Positions 46,896 to 58,622 of a stretch of 64,000 bases of DNA are shown piece after piece (position 1 is the stretch's first letter; each line of letters starts with the position of its first letter). The translations under genes and the position numbers were made by a program. Source of the stretch: Myotis daubentonii (lineage: Eukaryota > Chordata > Mammalia > Chiroptera > Vespertilionidae). The stretch is from the NCBI RefSeq assembly GCF_963259705.1, contig NC_081844.1:38691341-38755340 (forward strand), read 5' to 3'. Under the pieces are notes generated by a model that did not search any database, was not told where the DNA came from, and worked only from the letters and a program-made list of their open reading frames with translations.

Positions 46896-47163
46896 AAAAG
46901 TCAGCACTAGTTAACAGAACCATACTATTTCCAATCACCTTAATAAACTATGTTTGCAAAACTAAAACCAAAAAGTTATTTCCATTCCTTCAAAAATGCT
47001 ATAGTGCTAAACCCCAGGACTACCCCTGCCCTACAGGAATATGGATGGGAGTCAGGGAGCTTTCTGAGACAGGTGCCTGTGGTTTCTCCCTACAGGCCCT
47101 TGCAGCTCCTCACTTCCTTTCCTATAGATGACCTTAAGCTTTGTGCCTCCCTGGGTCATTCTT

Positions 47164-47735
47164 TTTTATTATTAAATTTATTGGTGTGATAGTGGTAAAT
47201 AAAATTATATAGGTCTCAAGTATACAATTCTATGATACATTATTTGTATATTGCATTGTGTGCCCACCACCTGAAGTCAATCTTCTTCTGTCACCATATA
47301 CTTGTCCCCTTTACCCTTTACTACTCCCCTTCCCCTTCCCTCTGGTAACCACTATAGTACTGTCTATGTCTGTGAGTCTCTGTTTGTTGACTTTTGTTGT
47401 TTGTTTATTTGTTACTTTCAGTCATATCCCACATATAAGTGAAATCATGCTTTTTCTGTCTGCCTATTTCCACCTAAAAAAATCTGAAAACATTTATTCA
47501 CAAAGATATGTGCACTTCTATGTTCACTGCAGCATTATTTATAGTAAACATGATATGGAAGCAACCTAAGTGCCTGTCAACATATCAGATAAAGGAGATG
47601 TGGCACATGTATACAATGGAATACTACACAGCCATAAGAAAGGATGGAATACTGCCATTTGTGACAACATGAATGGATGTTGAGAATATCATGCTAAGTG
47701 AAATAAGTCAGACAAAAAAAAAAACAACTCAAGAT
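47164..47735. mobile_element. L1 insertion with 5' inversion (twin priming)
   Basis: 47164 to about 47470 is reversed L1 ('ttggtgtgatagtggtaaat', 'ccacatataagtgaaatcat'). 47475-47735 is forward L1 ('atatgtgcacttctatgttc', 'ggaatactacacagccataa') with an A tail. Duplication 'ccYtgggtcattctt' at 47149-47163 and 47736-47750. Confidence 0.88.
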
Positions 47736-47750
47736 CCTTGGGTCATTCTT

Positions 47751-48455
47751 AGATCATTAGCTCCCTTCTCCATGTAGTCCTAACCTACATTTATTTTAGG
47801 CTTTGCTCTGTTTTCTTCTTCCTTTTATATTTTGTCATTAAGCTGAAGATGAATTTCCACCCATTCTCTTTGGTATTAGATGTTTGTTTCATTTTTATTT
47901 GGTAATAAAAATTTTATGTCTTCAGAGAGAAAGAAAACTGTTTAATCCCCCTCTTGAAATAGAAGCGTCCAGGAGTCCTTTGGTATTAGAAGCCTATAAA
48001 AGTGCATCCATAGATGATAAAACATTATTTCACAGACTACTTTACCAGCTTTTTCTGAATTTTACTTCTTCCCTTTGATCCTCTTGTTTGGGCCCTCAGT
48101 TGATCTTTGACAACCCTTGAGTCTAATTTGGATCCAGGCAGAAAGTACTCAGTGGGCAATTACCTGATTATGTCTTCCTCTCAAACACTGACTGCATTTT
48201 TTTCATTCTATCTCCAGTGGCCTTTATCTAGAAATAACATTGTTTGCCTTCCAATGTCTTTGTGGTTTATGTCTTTTCATCTGTAATAGTTCTCTATATT
48301 AATCCCTTTCTCCCACATCACAAATTCTGTTTTTAAACAGTCGTTTCTGCTACAACGCATTCTATCCACAGAATGGCATGTGTACCAGTACTCATTTCCT
48401 GCCTGTATTTTTTTTCACTGAAAGTGTTAACATTTTAACTATTTATATCTACCCA
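47751..48455. other. GLRA3 intron 2, unassigned
   Basis: No gene or clear repeat is seen. Confidence 0.4.
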
Positions 48456-48468
48456 GACACTGTTATTC

Positions 48469-48470
<2 letters not shown>

Positions 48471-48501
<31 letters not shown>

Positions 48502-48705
48502 TTTATTGATTTTTTACAGAGAGAAAGGGAGAGAGATAGAGAGTTAGAAACATCGATGAGAGAGAAACATCGATCAGCTGCCTCCTGCACATCCCCCACT
48601 GGGGATGTGCCCGCAACCCAGGTACATGCCCTTGACCGGAATCGAACCCGGGACCTTTCAGTCCGCAGGCCGACGCTCTATCCACTGAGCCAAACCGGTT
48701 TCGGC
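48471..48705 (-). mobile_element. VES-type SINE, antisense, very well preserved
   Basis: Long pure T run at 48471-48494 (its A tail), near-consensus body with intact CpGs, and head 'gagccaaaccggtttcggc'. Perfect 15-bp duplication 'gacactgttattctt' at 48456-48470 and 48706-48720. The youngest-looking SINE of the window. Confidence 0.97.
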
Positions 48706-48969
48706 GACACTGTTATTCTTGAATATAATTCACAATTAACTTTTAAAGGCATGTCTTCGACTTGCATTTTTACATGATATATGGTCCTTTTACCAAGAAG
48801 AATCTCTAGTAATAAGCCTTTCTAAAATTGTAGATGTGCATCTGGAATATCCATAGATTTAGATTCTGCTTTCTATATTTTTAGGCTTTCTTTTATTTTA
48901 TTTTTAATGTATACTTTCTGTAGTAGTTATGTGTGTGTGTGTGTGTTTTTCACTTCTAAACAATCTCAA

Positions 48970-50310
48970 ACTAACAGAAGATTTGCAAATATTGCACTTA
49001 GCTATTTTCCCCCAAAACTCCTTGAAAGTAAGTTGTTGACCTGGTGCCCCAACACTTGAGTGTATCATATAAACGAGAACATTCTTCTAAATAACCACCA
49101 TCTACCCATCAAAACAAGCAAATTAACGTGGATGTATTGTTACCACCTAATTTGTGGACCCCACTCAAATTTTATCAATTCTTTGAATAATGGCTTCATT
49201 GCAAATGAAAGAATTTGGAAATAAAATTGATCTAGAATAAATCTTGTATTTTATTCATCATTTATCACATTGTCTCCTTTAATCTGAACCTGAAGATTAT
49301 TCTTTCTATAACTGTCAGGATGTAGGCACTTAAAGAATATTATCCCTCTACTGAACAGAATGTACCTCAGTTTGCATTAGTCTAATGTTTTCTCATGATT
49401 TGGTTTAGGTACTACATCTTGACAGACATATCACAGAAGTGATGCTATGTTCTTATCAGATGGTGGATCATCTTAATTTTTACTATGACTGGTGGTATTT
49501 ACTTTAATTGGTTAGGTTGATGCTTGCCAGGATATATCTTTATACATATACATATATGTATAAATACACATATATACATACAAACACACATATATGCATA
49601 TTCATATATATTAATTTACATCTAAATATTTACTTCTTTATTTTTTAAATATATTTTTATTAATTTCAGAGAGGAAGGGAGAGGGAGAGAGAGATAGAAA
49701 TATCAATGATGAGAGAGAATCATTGACCGGCTGCCTCCTGCACATCCCCTACTGGGGATTGAGCCCACAACCCAGGCATGTGCCCTTGACCGGAATCAAA
49801 CCTGGGACCCTTTAGTCTGCAGGCCGACGCTCTATCCACCAAACCAAACCGGCTAGGGTAATTCTTTATCTACTGAAAATCATGAGTTCACATTGATATT
49901 TCCAATCCCATGGGTTTATTCTAGTTTCTGAGTTTCCATATTTTAACTTCCTCATCTGATAGTAAGAAACTTGGCTCCCATTATCCTTCATATAATCAAG
50001 ATATTGATCAATATGTAATGAATCTCCCTAGTCAGCTGCCATTTCCTCTCCTGCACAGTGCCCGGGGGTCCTGTTCAGTCTCACCCTCCACGCCTGGATG
50101 TCCCCATGTGGACACTGTCCTTACCCTTCTCTGGTTCTAATTACCCACACCAGGCTGCATCACTATGGCAACGTTCTTCTCACTCACTCTGGCTCCGTCA
50201 TCCCATGCTATGTAATCCTTCTCCAAGGATGTCCTTCTCATCCTGTGTAGGTTATCACACTCCTGCAGCCAGCCCCAGCATGGGAGCCTTATTTACTCTC
50301 CTTGACTGAA
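48970..50310 (-). mobile_element. Old L1 fragment, antisense, split by a SINE
   Basis: 'cataaacgagaacattcttc', 'tttctcatgatttggttta', 'atcacagaagtgatgctatg' and 'ggttaggttgatgcttgcca' follow the reversed L1M order. 49869-50310 continues it. No frame remains. Confidence 0.6.
49641..49858 (-). mobile_element. VES-type SINE, antisense
   Basis: Reversed tail near 49640-49665. Head 'accaaaccaaaccggctagg'. Duplication 'taMttcttta' at 49631-49640 and 49859-49868. Confidence 0.9.
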
Positions 50311-50439
50311 TGGCTTTAGGATTAGAAAGGGGATAAGGGAGGGGCAAAATGATCTGAATCCTATTTTTCTCCCATAATTTTAAAACCTTTTTCAAGTATC
50401 TAACAAGTAGGTTATAATCTGGATTTAAAGTAATCAAAT

Positions 50440-51010
50440 ACGTGTTTGTTAATTAAAAAATAAAATATCTCTCTTTGTGACATCACTACATAAAATATAT
50501 ATGTATTCAAAATAAAAAAATTAATCACTAAACATAATTTTTGATAGTTCATCTTTTAATTGCATTCTTTGTCTATAAAAAGGCTGAGGCTTTAATACAG
50601 CATTATGTCAAGAATTATTTAGAGTCATTTTAATAACCATTTGGGTTCTTATTTGTCCCTTTGTTTCCTCTTGGTCTGCCCAGTGAACAATTTCCCCAAT
50701 GTGCATGGCAATAATATAATTGTCTAGGCTTTGCATTGGCCTTTGCCATTTTGCCTTTATCCACCTCTGAATTTAAAAGCCATGTTCTATTTCTTTAAAA
50801 AACATCTAGAAGAAAACATACTGCTAAAAACATCTGCAACTAGTGTCATTTGCTTTTCAGGCCAGCGATGGCTAATGTAATGAACAATTTAAAAGCACAA
50901 TTTGCCATATGGATGGTATAGCAGTTATTTGCTCTGTTGCTAAACATAGCAGTGTGTTAGATGAATATAACAGCTTTCACACTGGCATGGAGAAGAAGCA
51001 GATTGGCCAA
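50440..51010. other. Candidate conserved noncoding block
   Basis: Transposon-free AT-rich sequence. It contains 'tctaggctttgcattggcc', 'tgccattttgcctttatcc', and 'ggctaatgtaatgaacaa' plus 'tttgccatatggatgg' (an E-box). The look is that of conserved intronic regulatory DNA, without proof. Confidence 0.3.
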
Positions 51011-51675
51011 GGACTGCTGAAACAGGTGCTCTCTGTAGTGGCAATAGAAGATTTACAATCTTCTCAGAGCTTCATTCTCTACATAATTTTTGAGTTATAC
51101 ATATCCATAGCTAGGGTAGAAAGACTACTCCAAGATTCCTGCCCTGAACTGACATAGATCAGAGCTTCCAGTGTAGAATACAGTGCTTTATAAACATGAT
51201 AGTACTATATCCATTTCATTCCCTAAATACCTTTCCACTGTCACTGTTCTTGATCAGAGCCATTCCACTTCCAATCTGTACTATTACAATAAATTACTAA
51301 CTATTGTCTCTGTTTCTAAGCTTTTGCTATCCATTCAACCATTCGCCATGTTGTCTTGGTTCACCACACTCCCATGATCAAGAATCTGTAATGGCTCATT
51401 CATGTGCATTAAGTCAACATCAAATACCTTGGTGTCACACTGAAAAGGTTCCATGACCTGGGGCAAAGCTATTTTAAGAACAATGGTTTTTATTTCCAAA
51501 TTGTTTCATACTCTAGTACGTTTTAAAATAAAATGATTTCTATACAAGTGAAATATCTATATATCAATACAGATGTATATATCTTTCAAGTGAGTGTCTG
51601 CTCTATTTTTAAAATTTGGAATTAAGGTTTGGTGCCTGAATCCACTCACCTTTCTTTCTGCTGAAGAAGATACTA
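51011..51675. other. GLRA3 intron 2, unassigned
   Basis: No gene or named repeat is seen. Confidence 0.4.
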
Positions 51676-51995
51676 TTGTATAGAATAAAACCCTACTATG
51701 CAAATCGACCAAATGGAAGAATGATGCGCACTGACCACCAGGGGGCAAATGCTTAATGAAGGAGCTGCCCCCTGGTGGTCAGTGCACTCCCACAGGGGGA
51801 GCGTCACTCAGCCAGAAGCTGGGCTTGCCAGTGGGCTCATGACTGGAGAGTGCAGCGGCAGTGGATAGAGTCTCTCCCACCTCCACATGGGGACCGGGCC
51901 TAAGCCAGCAGGCAGACATCCCCTTAGGGGTCCTGGACTGCAAGAGGGTGCAGGCTGGGCTGAGCCCTCCCCCCTCCCCCCCACAGTGCAAGAAT
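51676..51995 (+). mobile_element. Degraded Helitron with convergent CTCF-like pair
   Basis: The 5' end is diverged ('tatagaataaaaccctac') and the 3' hairpin is reduced to 'agtgcaagaat'. CTCF-like cores are intact at 51735-51746 (+) and 51767-51778 (reverse), in the same hairpin as the copy at 5928. Confidence 0.78.
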
Positions 51996-52079
51996 GGGGA
52001 CCAAATAGCATTTATGTCTGCTCTAATAACCAGGTGATGAACACATCTGTTAACTGATGGATTAAACAATAAAGCTCAG

Positions 52080-52720
52080 GCCTGATATCACTGTGATTTG
52101 CTTTACTACCACATGAAATTTAGATTTGGAAACAAAGCCCACTTTCTGCTTTTAAAAAGAGCATTTTGCACCTGATTGCAGGCATGTTGGAGGGGCAAGG
52201 GTTGGAATCCTTCATATAATGTTAATCATTAAGTTCCCAAATAATAGTGAAAGCCTCGATTAGTCACTTCTTTGATCATTACTCATCTGTGGATACATGC
52301 TATTTTCCTTATTGTATTTATTGGCTTTACTATGCAAGCCTTGGGTCAATGTGAGATACCAGCTTCACATTTTAAGGAGAATACAAATATATCAGAGGAG
52401 TCCTCTTAACATAGGACTTAATACTACTGCTTTCACTCTCAGTGCCAGATGGATAAAGTGATATCTATGATTCAGACAGCACAGTATATGGTGGCAAGTG
52501 GTAGTCAATGATTTATTGATTTATATTCATTTCTACCCTGCTAGAAGATAATTTCTCTGTGTCCTCTTCAATTTTGGTGTGCACAGGTTTTATATATTTA
52601 GTAAAAGAATGAATAAATGGGTCTGACAAAATAAAATTCTTGGCTTTATGATGAATATTAAATCAGGCACTTACAGGGGCCTTCTAGAATGGTGGAGTGA
52701 GTATCTTTGTGAATTCACTT
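52080..52720. other. Candidate conserved noncoding block
   Basis: Transposon-free. 'ttgatcattactcatctgtg', 'tgcaagccttgggtcaatgt' and 'taatcattaagttccc' give the same enhancer-like texture. Low confidence. Confidence 0.28.
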
Positions 52721-52736
52721 CTCCAAAAAAAGCAAC

Positions 52737-52986
52737 TAGCCGTAGTCCGTATGGCTCAGTGGATAGAGCGTCAGCCCTCAGACTGAAGGGTCCCAGGTTT
52801 AGTTCTGATCAAGGGCAGGTACCTTGGTTGCAGATTCAATCTACTCCTGGTCCCAGTCAGGGCATGTGCAGGAGGCAACCAATAGTTTCTTATTGATGTT
52901 TCTCTCTTTTTGTCTCTCCCCCTCCTTTCTACTCTCTCTAAAAATCAATGAAAAACTATCCTCAGGTGAGAATAAACAATAACAAC
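52737..52986 (+). mobile_element. VES-type SINE, variant body
   Basis: Head 'gtatggctcagtggatagag'. The body has 'cctggtcccagtcagggca' as in the variant copy at 27394. Duplication 'aaaaaagcaac' at about 52726-52736 and 52987-52997. Confidence 0.88.
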
Positions 52987-53814
52987 AAAAAAGCAACAAA
53001 AACACTGGCAAAACTGTCATAATTAACCTTTAGAACTCTAAAAGTTAACCCAAAGCCTGAAACACTATGAAGATGCTAATGAAAGAAAAACTGATGAGTT
53101 TCTCCTAAGGACAAAGGGCATTTAAATATGGCCCCGCTCCCCAGGTCCCCAGTAGCCTTGAAAACCAGCCACATCTCCACCACAGAAGCTATAAAACCCA
53201 GCAGCCTGGCAGCTCTTAGAGACCAGATCTGGAGCTCCACAGGAAGGCCATACCCAGAACTATGTTAGTGTTGGACCTTCTGGCTCTTACTCCAGAGTCG
53301 CATTCAGAGGGCTTGTCGTTATTTTATTTTACCTGGGAACTCCCTCAGTGGGAAAATCCTATCATCAGGGCGTTTGTGGCAAACGATCACAGGAAATCAC
53401 AAGTTGGGCAAACAAGAGCTTGAACAAAAATTTTAGGAGATTTGGGAAATGAAATGCCCATAGGCAGCTTTGAAAAGTTCTGATATGTTCTTGTGGCTCT
53501 TAGAGGCTACTCACATGTGTAGGGCTGGATGTGTTTCCAGAAAGTTCTAGGAGGACCCCAGTCTCTCACCTCTGGCTGACCTGGGACCCTGTGCAAGCAG
53601 GAAGTGAAGGGTAAAGCATGAACATCAGAGACATGCCTCCAAACAAACACAAAGTCCCTTGGCAAAGGGTTGGAGACTTACTCATTGAGGAAATCTCTGA
53701 TGACTCATTTGTTGACCAGTAAACTCATGGGCTGCACATTCTAGGGGAATACAGGCTTTATAGTATTAGTCCAGGTAAGTCATTAAACAAGAAACAGCAA
53801 TAAGAAACACCAGC

Positions 53815-54267
53815 CCTGGCTGGTGTGGCTCAGTTATTTGGGTGTCCTCCATTCATGGAAAGGTTGCAGGTTCAATTCTGGTTAGGGCACAGCCCTCAGT
53901 AGGGGGCGTTCAGGAGGCAACAGATTAATGTTTTGATGTCTTGCTCTCACATTGATATTTCTCTCTCTAAAACTCAATTTAAAAAATATTTTATAAAAAA
54001 GTAAAAGAGCCCTGGCTGGCTTGGTTCAGTGGATAGAGCGTCGGCCTGCAGACTGAAGGGTCCCAGGTTCAATTCCGGCCAAGGGCACATGCCTGGGTTG
54101 CGGGCTCAATCCCCAGTGGGGGGTGTGCAGGAGGCAGGGCATCAATGATTCTCTGATTCTCTCTCATCATTGATGTTTCTTTCTATCTCTCTTTTCTTCT
54201 CCCTTCCTCTCTGCAATCAATAAAGAAATATATATGTATATATATATACATATATTTAAAAAAGTAA
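53815..54267 (+). mobile_element. VES-type SINE with a second SINE in its tail
   Basis: Outer copy: head 'ggtgtggctcagttatttgg', body to about 53994. Duplication 'aagaaacaccagc' at 53802-53814 and 54268-54280, spanning both SINEs. Confidence 0.85.
54009..54257 (+). mobile_element. Inner VES-type SINE
   Basis: Complete copy 'gccctggctggcttggttca' through 'caataaagaaatatata'. Its own duplication 'aaaaaagtaaaaga' lies at 53995-54008 and 54258-54271. Confidence 0.92.
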
Positions 54268-54378
54268 AAGAAACACCAGCAATGACAAAACACTGTCAGG
54301 TGGAAGCGGGAGGTCTGGTTTCCAGAACTGACAAATATTTTCTAAAGTACCCACATTTTTTAAAAAAAGTATGTGACA

Positions 54379-54676
54379 AGTCCTTTGGTTGATCTCTTAC
54401 CCCCTCAACCCCCGCCTTCCCTCATAGGCTGGACAGTCTGTTGGATGCTTCTATGTCTCTGGTTCTATTTTTGTTCATCAATTTATGTTGTTCATTATAA
54501 TCCACAAATGAGTGAGATCATGTGATATTTAGCATGCATATGAGCATAACCAATGGACAGAGACAGGGGAGGTGGGGAGGGCATGCGCTGGGGGGTGAGG
54601 GTGGTCCGGAAGAGGTCAATGGGGGGGAAAGGAGACCTATCTAATACTTTAAACAATAAAGGATTTGAATAAAAAC
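54379..54676. mobile_element. Short L1 insertion with 5' inversion
   Basis: 54379 to about 54530 is reversed L1 ('ttggttgatctcttaccccc', 'gttcattataatccacaaat'). About 54530-54676 is the forward 3' UTR ('gagcataaccaatggacag') with tail. Duplication 'aaaaaNtatgtgaca' at about 54364-54378 and 54671-54685. Confidence 0.82.
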
Positions 54677-55032
54677 TATGTGACATGCAAAGAAACAGGA
54701 AAATATGGTCCATACATGTGGGAAAACATCAGTAGAAACTCCCCTTTAGAGGCTCAGATGTTGGATTTACTAAATATGCAGAGCCTTTAGAGATGTCTGC
54801 ATCATGGAGACAGACCGAAAGAGGTGAACAACGGACCAGCATCAGTGTTCAAGGGAGACTAGGAACTGTGGTTTGTGATCTAGATTATTTCACAGAATGA
54901 TTGCCTTCAATCTGAAGCACCTGTGTGTATACATATATTAAAAATATTCTTTAAAAAAAAAACTATTAGTGAGAAGCATGAAATTATTTGAAAATATTTT
55001 GGATAAGTACCTAAATAGTCCTGATGTTGTAA

Positions 55033-56097
<1,065 letters not shown>

Positions 56098-56146
56098 GTG
56101 TGTGTATGTGTGTGTGCATGTGTGTGCGTGTGTGTGCGTGTGTGTA
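56098..56146. repeat. (TG)n microsatellite
   Basis: tg units with interspersed gcgtg and gcatg, potentially Z-DNA forming. Confidence 0.93.
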
Positions 56147-56260
56147 GAGGATCTCTCTCAACAGGGAGAGACTGTTCAGGCACCATCTAAAAAATTGGTC
56201 TTTTCATCATGTATGTAATATATAGCCATTTAGCAGCATCTCTGTGTTTTTATTTAAACA

Positions 56261-57297
56261 CTAGGGGCCCGGTGCACAAAATTCGTGCACTGGGTGTGTG
56301 TGGGGGGGAGTGTCCCTCAGCCCAGCCTGCCCCCTCTCACATACTGGGAGCCCTCAGGCGTTGACCCCCATCACCTTCCAATTGCAGGATCAGCCCCTTG
56401 CCCAGCCTGACACCTGGGCCAGAGGCGTCAGGCCTGGACAGGGGACCCTCATTTCCCCCCATCACTGGTTCTGCCCCCAGCCCAGGCCTGATGCCTCTGG
56501 CCCAGGCGTCAGGCCTGGGCAGGGGACCCCCAGACCCCTCCGATTGCTGGCTCTGCCCCTTGCCCAGGCCTGACACCTCTGCCAGAGGTGTCAGGCTTGG
56601 ACAGGGGACCCCCATCTCCCCCCGATCACTGGCTCTGGCCCCGTCCAGGCCTGATGCCTCGGCCAGAGGAGTTGACCCTCATCACCCTCCGATCACCAAT
56701 CACTGGATCGGCCCCTTGACCAGGCCTGAGGCCTCCGGCAGAGGTGTAAGGCCTGTGCAGGGGACCCCCAGCTCCCCGCGGTTGCAGGCTCCACCCCTGC
56801 CCAGGCCTAACGCCTCTGGCCTAGGCATCCGGCCCGGGCAGCGGGGATCCGCAGCTGCAGCGGCCCCGAGATCGTGGGCTTCGCTTTAGGCCCAGGCAAG
56901 GGACCCCTAGCTCCTGGGACTGCCAGCTTCGACTGTGCCCAGCTCCCATCGCTGGCTCCACCCCTACTTCCTGCTATCACTGGCCAGGGCGGCAAAGGCA
57001 CCTGATTCTCCGATCATGGCTGGGGGGCAGGGCAAAGGCGGCCCCAGGGTCGCCTTTGCCCTGCCCCCCAGCTCTTAGCTCCCCCCTGGGTTTCTGATCA
57101 CTGTCAGTGGCAGGGGGCTTCTTCCTGCTTTCCCTTTCGCCTCCCTGCATTGTGCCTACATATGCAAATTAACCACCATCTTGTTGGCAGTTAACTGCCA
57201 ATCTTAGTTGGCAGTTAATTTGCATATAGCCCTGATTAGCCAATGAAAAGGGTAGCGCCGTACGCCAATTACCATTTTTCTCTTTTATTAGTGTAGA
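56261..57297 (-). mobile_element. Large HeliBat-type Helitron, antisense, with minisatellite
   Basis: Reverse-strand 5' TCTACACTAATAAAAGAG (right) and 3' hairpin 'gtgcacgaattttgtgcacc' with GGGCCCCTAG (left), between A (56260) and T (57298). The GC-rich body includes a minisatellite at 56398-56850. No Rep/helicase. Long Pro/Gly/Arg-rich frames there are not genes. Confidence 0.94.
56398..56850. repeat. Minisatellite inside the Helitron
   Basis: About five imperfect units of roughly 80-110 bp. Each contains a form of 'ggcctgacRcctctggccag' then 'caggggacccccatctcc'. Each unit has its own inner palindrome. The partner Helitron at 57369 has only one unit. Confidence 0.85.
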
Positions 57298-57368
57298 TTA
57301 AAAGCATCAGCGGAAAAAAACAAAACTGACTTCACATATTTGGGCATTATATAGAATTATTTTAACTA

Positions 57369-58050
57369 TCTACACTAATAAAAGAGGAAAATGGTAATTG
57401 GCGTACGACGATACCCTTTTCATTGGCTAATCAGGGCTATATGCAAATTAACTGCCAACTATGATTGGCAGTTAACTGCCAACTATGATTGGCAGTTAAC
57501 TGCCAACTAAGATTGGCAGTTAACTGCCAACAAGATGGCGGTTAATTTGCATATGTAGGCACAATGCAGGGAGGTGAAAGGGAAAGCAGGAAGAAGCCCC
57601 CTGCCACTGACAGTGATTGGAAACCCAGGGGGGAGCTAAGAGCTGGGGGGCAGGGCAAAGGCGGCCCTGGGGCCGCCTTTGCCCTGCCCCCCAGCCATGA
57701 TCAGAGAATCAGGTGCCTTTGCCGCCCTGGCCAGTGATAGCAGGAAGTAGGGGTGGAGCCAGCGATGGGAGCTGGGCACGGTTGAAGCTGGCAGTCCCGG
57801 GAGCTAGGGGTCCCTTGCCTGGGCCTAAAGTGGAGCCCACGATCGCGGGGCCACTGCCACTGCAGGTCCCCGCTGCCCGGGCCGGACGCCTAGGCCAGAG
57901 GCATCAGGCCTGGGCAAGGGGCCAATCCTGCAATTGGAGGGTGATGGGGGTCAATGCCTAAGGGCTCCCAGTATGTGCGAGGGGGCAGGCTGGGCTGAGG
58001 GACACTCCCCCCCCCACCCAGTGCACGAATTTCGTGCACCGGGCCCCTAG
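57369..58050 (+). mobile_element. HeliBat-type Helitron, head-to-head with its neighbour
   Basis: 5' TCTACACTAATAAAAGAGG and 3' hairpin 'gtgcacgaatttcgtgcacc' with GGGCCCCTAG, between A (57368) and T (58051). Carries a 24-bp palindromic tandem repeat (57450-57543) and a perfect hairpin with 25-bp arms (57642-57666 and 57671-57695). Confidence 0.95.
57450..57543. repeat. 24-bp palindromic tandem repeat
   Basis: Units at 57450-57473, 57474-57497, 57498-57521 and a shorter 57522-57543. Each reads 'aactgccaac' then 'gattggcagtt', itself an inverted repeat. The neighbouring Helitron has about two units (57180-57215). Confidence 0.93.
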
Positions 58051-58249
58051 TAGTATATAATTAACATTAATGTGAGTGTCTGTGTTTGTGCAAACACAGA
58101 GAACATGTATGTATTTGCTTGTATAAGCACCATGTATTTCTGGTGCAATTCTGACCCTAAAGTGACTATAGTTCTGTTTCAGACCCCTGGAATTGGTTGA
58201 ATATATGACCAATTTATATCCTGCAATTGTACATAACCACTCCAAATTA
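58051..58249. other. GLRA3 intron 3 spacer
   Basis: Short unique AT-rich sequence between two Helitrons. Confidence 0.5.
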
Positions 58250-58622
58250 TCCTTATATATAAAAAGCCAGAGACCATCATGACCGAAACAACTGGACGGA
58301 CTACTGAACAGCCAGCTGCGTGGGGCAACCAGGCCGGCGAGGGGGGTGGGGGGCAGTGAGGGATGACCAAATGACCGAACAGCAGGCTGCATGAGGTGAT
58401 CAGGCCAGCTGGGGGGCCAGTGAGGGGCAACCAGGCCGGGGGGGGGGGCAATTGGGGGCAATCAGGCAGGCAGGGGGGCAGTTAGGGGCAATCAGGCAGG
58501 CAGGCAGGTGAGCAGTTAGGAGCCAGCAGTCCAGGATTGTGAGAGGGATTTCCGAGGGGTCCTGGATTAGAGAGGGTGCAGGCTGGGCTGAGGGGACCGA
58601 ATTTTATGTACCAGGTCTCTAG
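58250..58622 (+). mobile_element. Nonautonomous Helitron with short minisatellite
   Basis: 5' TCCTTATATATAAAAAGCC and 3' CCAGGTCTCTAG, between A (58249) and T (58623). The 3' hairpin is weakened ('ttttatgtac'). Internal units 'ggggcaatcaggcaggcag' repeat around 58430-58505. Confidence 0.88.

Larger units (their letters stand above)
52998..54900 (+). mobile_element. Old L1 5' leader relic hosting three later insertions
   Basis: 'ggctgcacattctaggggaa', 'ccaggtaagtcattaaacaa', 'ttccagaactgacaaat' and 'atgcaaagaaacaggaaaat' follow the order of the old L1M 5' leader and the start of ORF1. The order is broken only by the SINE pair (53815-54267) and an L1 tail (54379-54676). Confidence 0.6.

Noticed and set aside
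56398..56889. A long open frame rich in Pro, Gly, Arg and Ala within the Helitron
   Set aside because: It is generated by the GC-rich minisatellite. Open frames exist on both strands, and the repeats are palindromic. It is not a gene.
57450..57543. Regular short repeats that could suggest a CRISPR array
   Set aside because: The units are directly adjacent with no unique spacers, and lie inside a eukaryotic Helitron.
57958..58461. A 167-codon reverse frame running across a Helitron and its flank
   Set aside because: It crosses element boundaries and changes composition at each, with no family resemblance.
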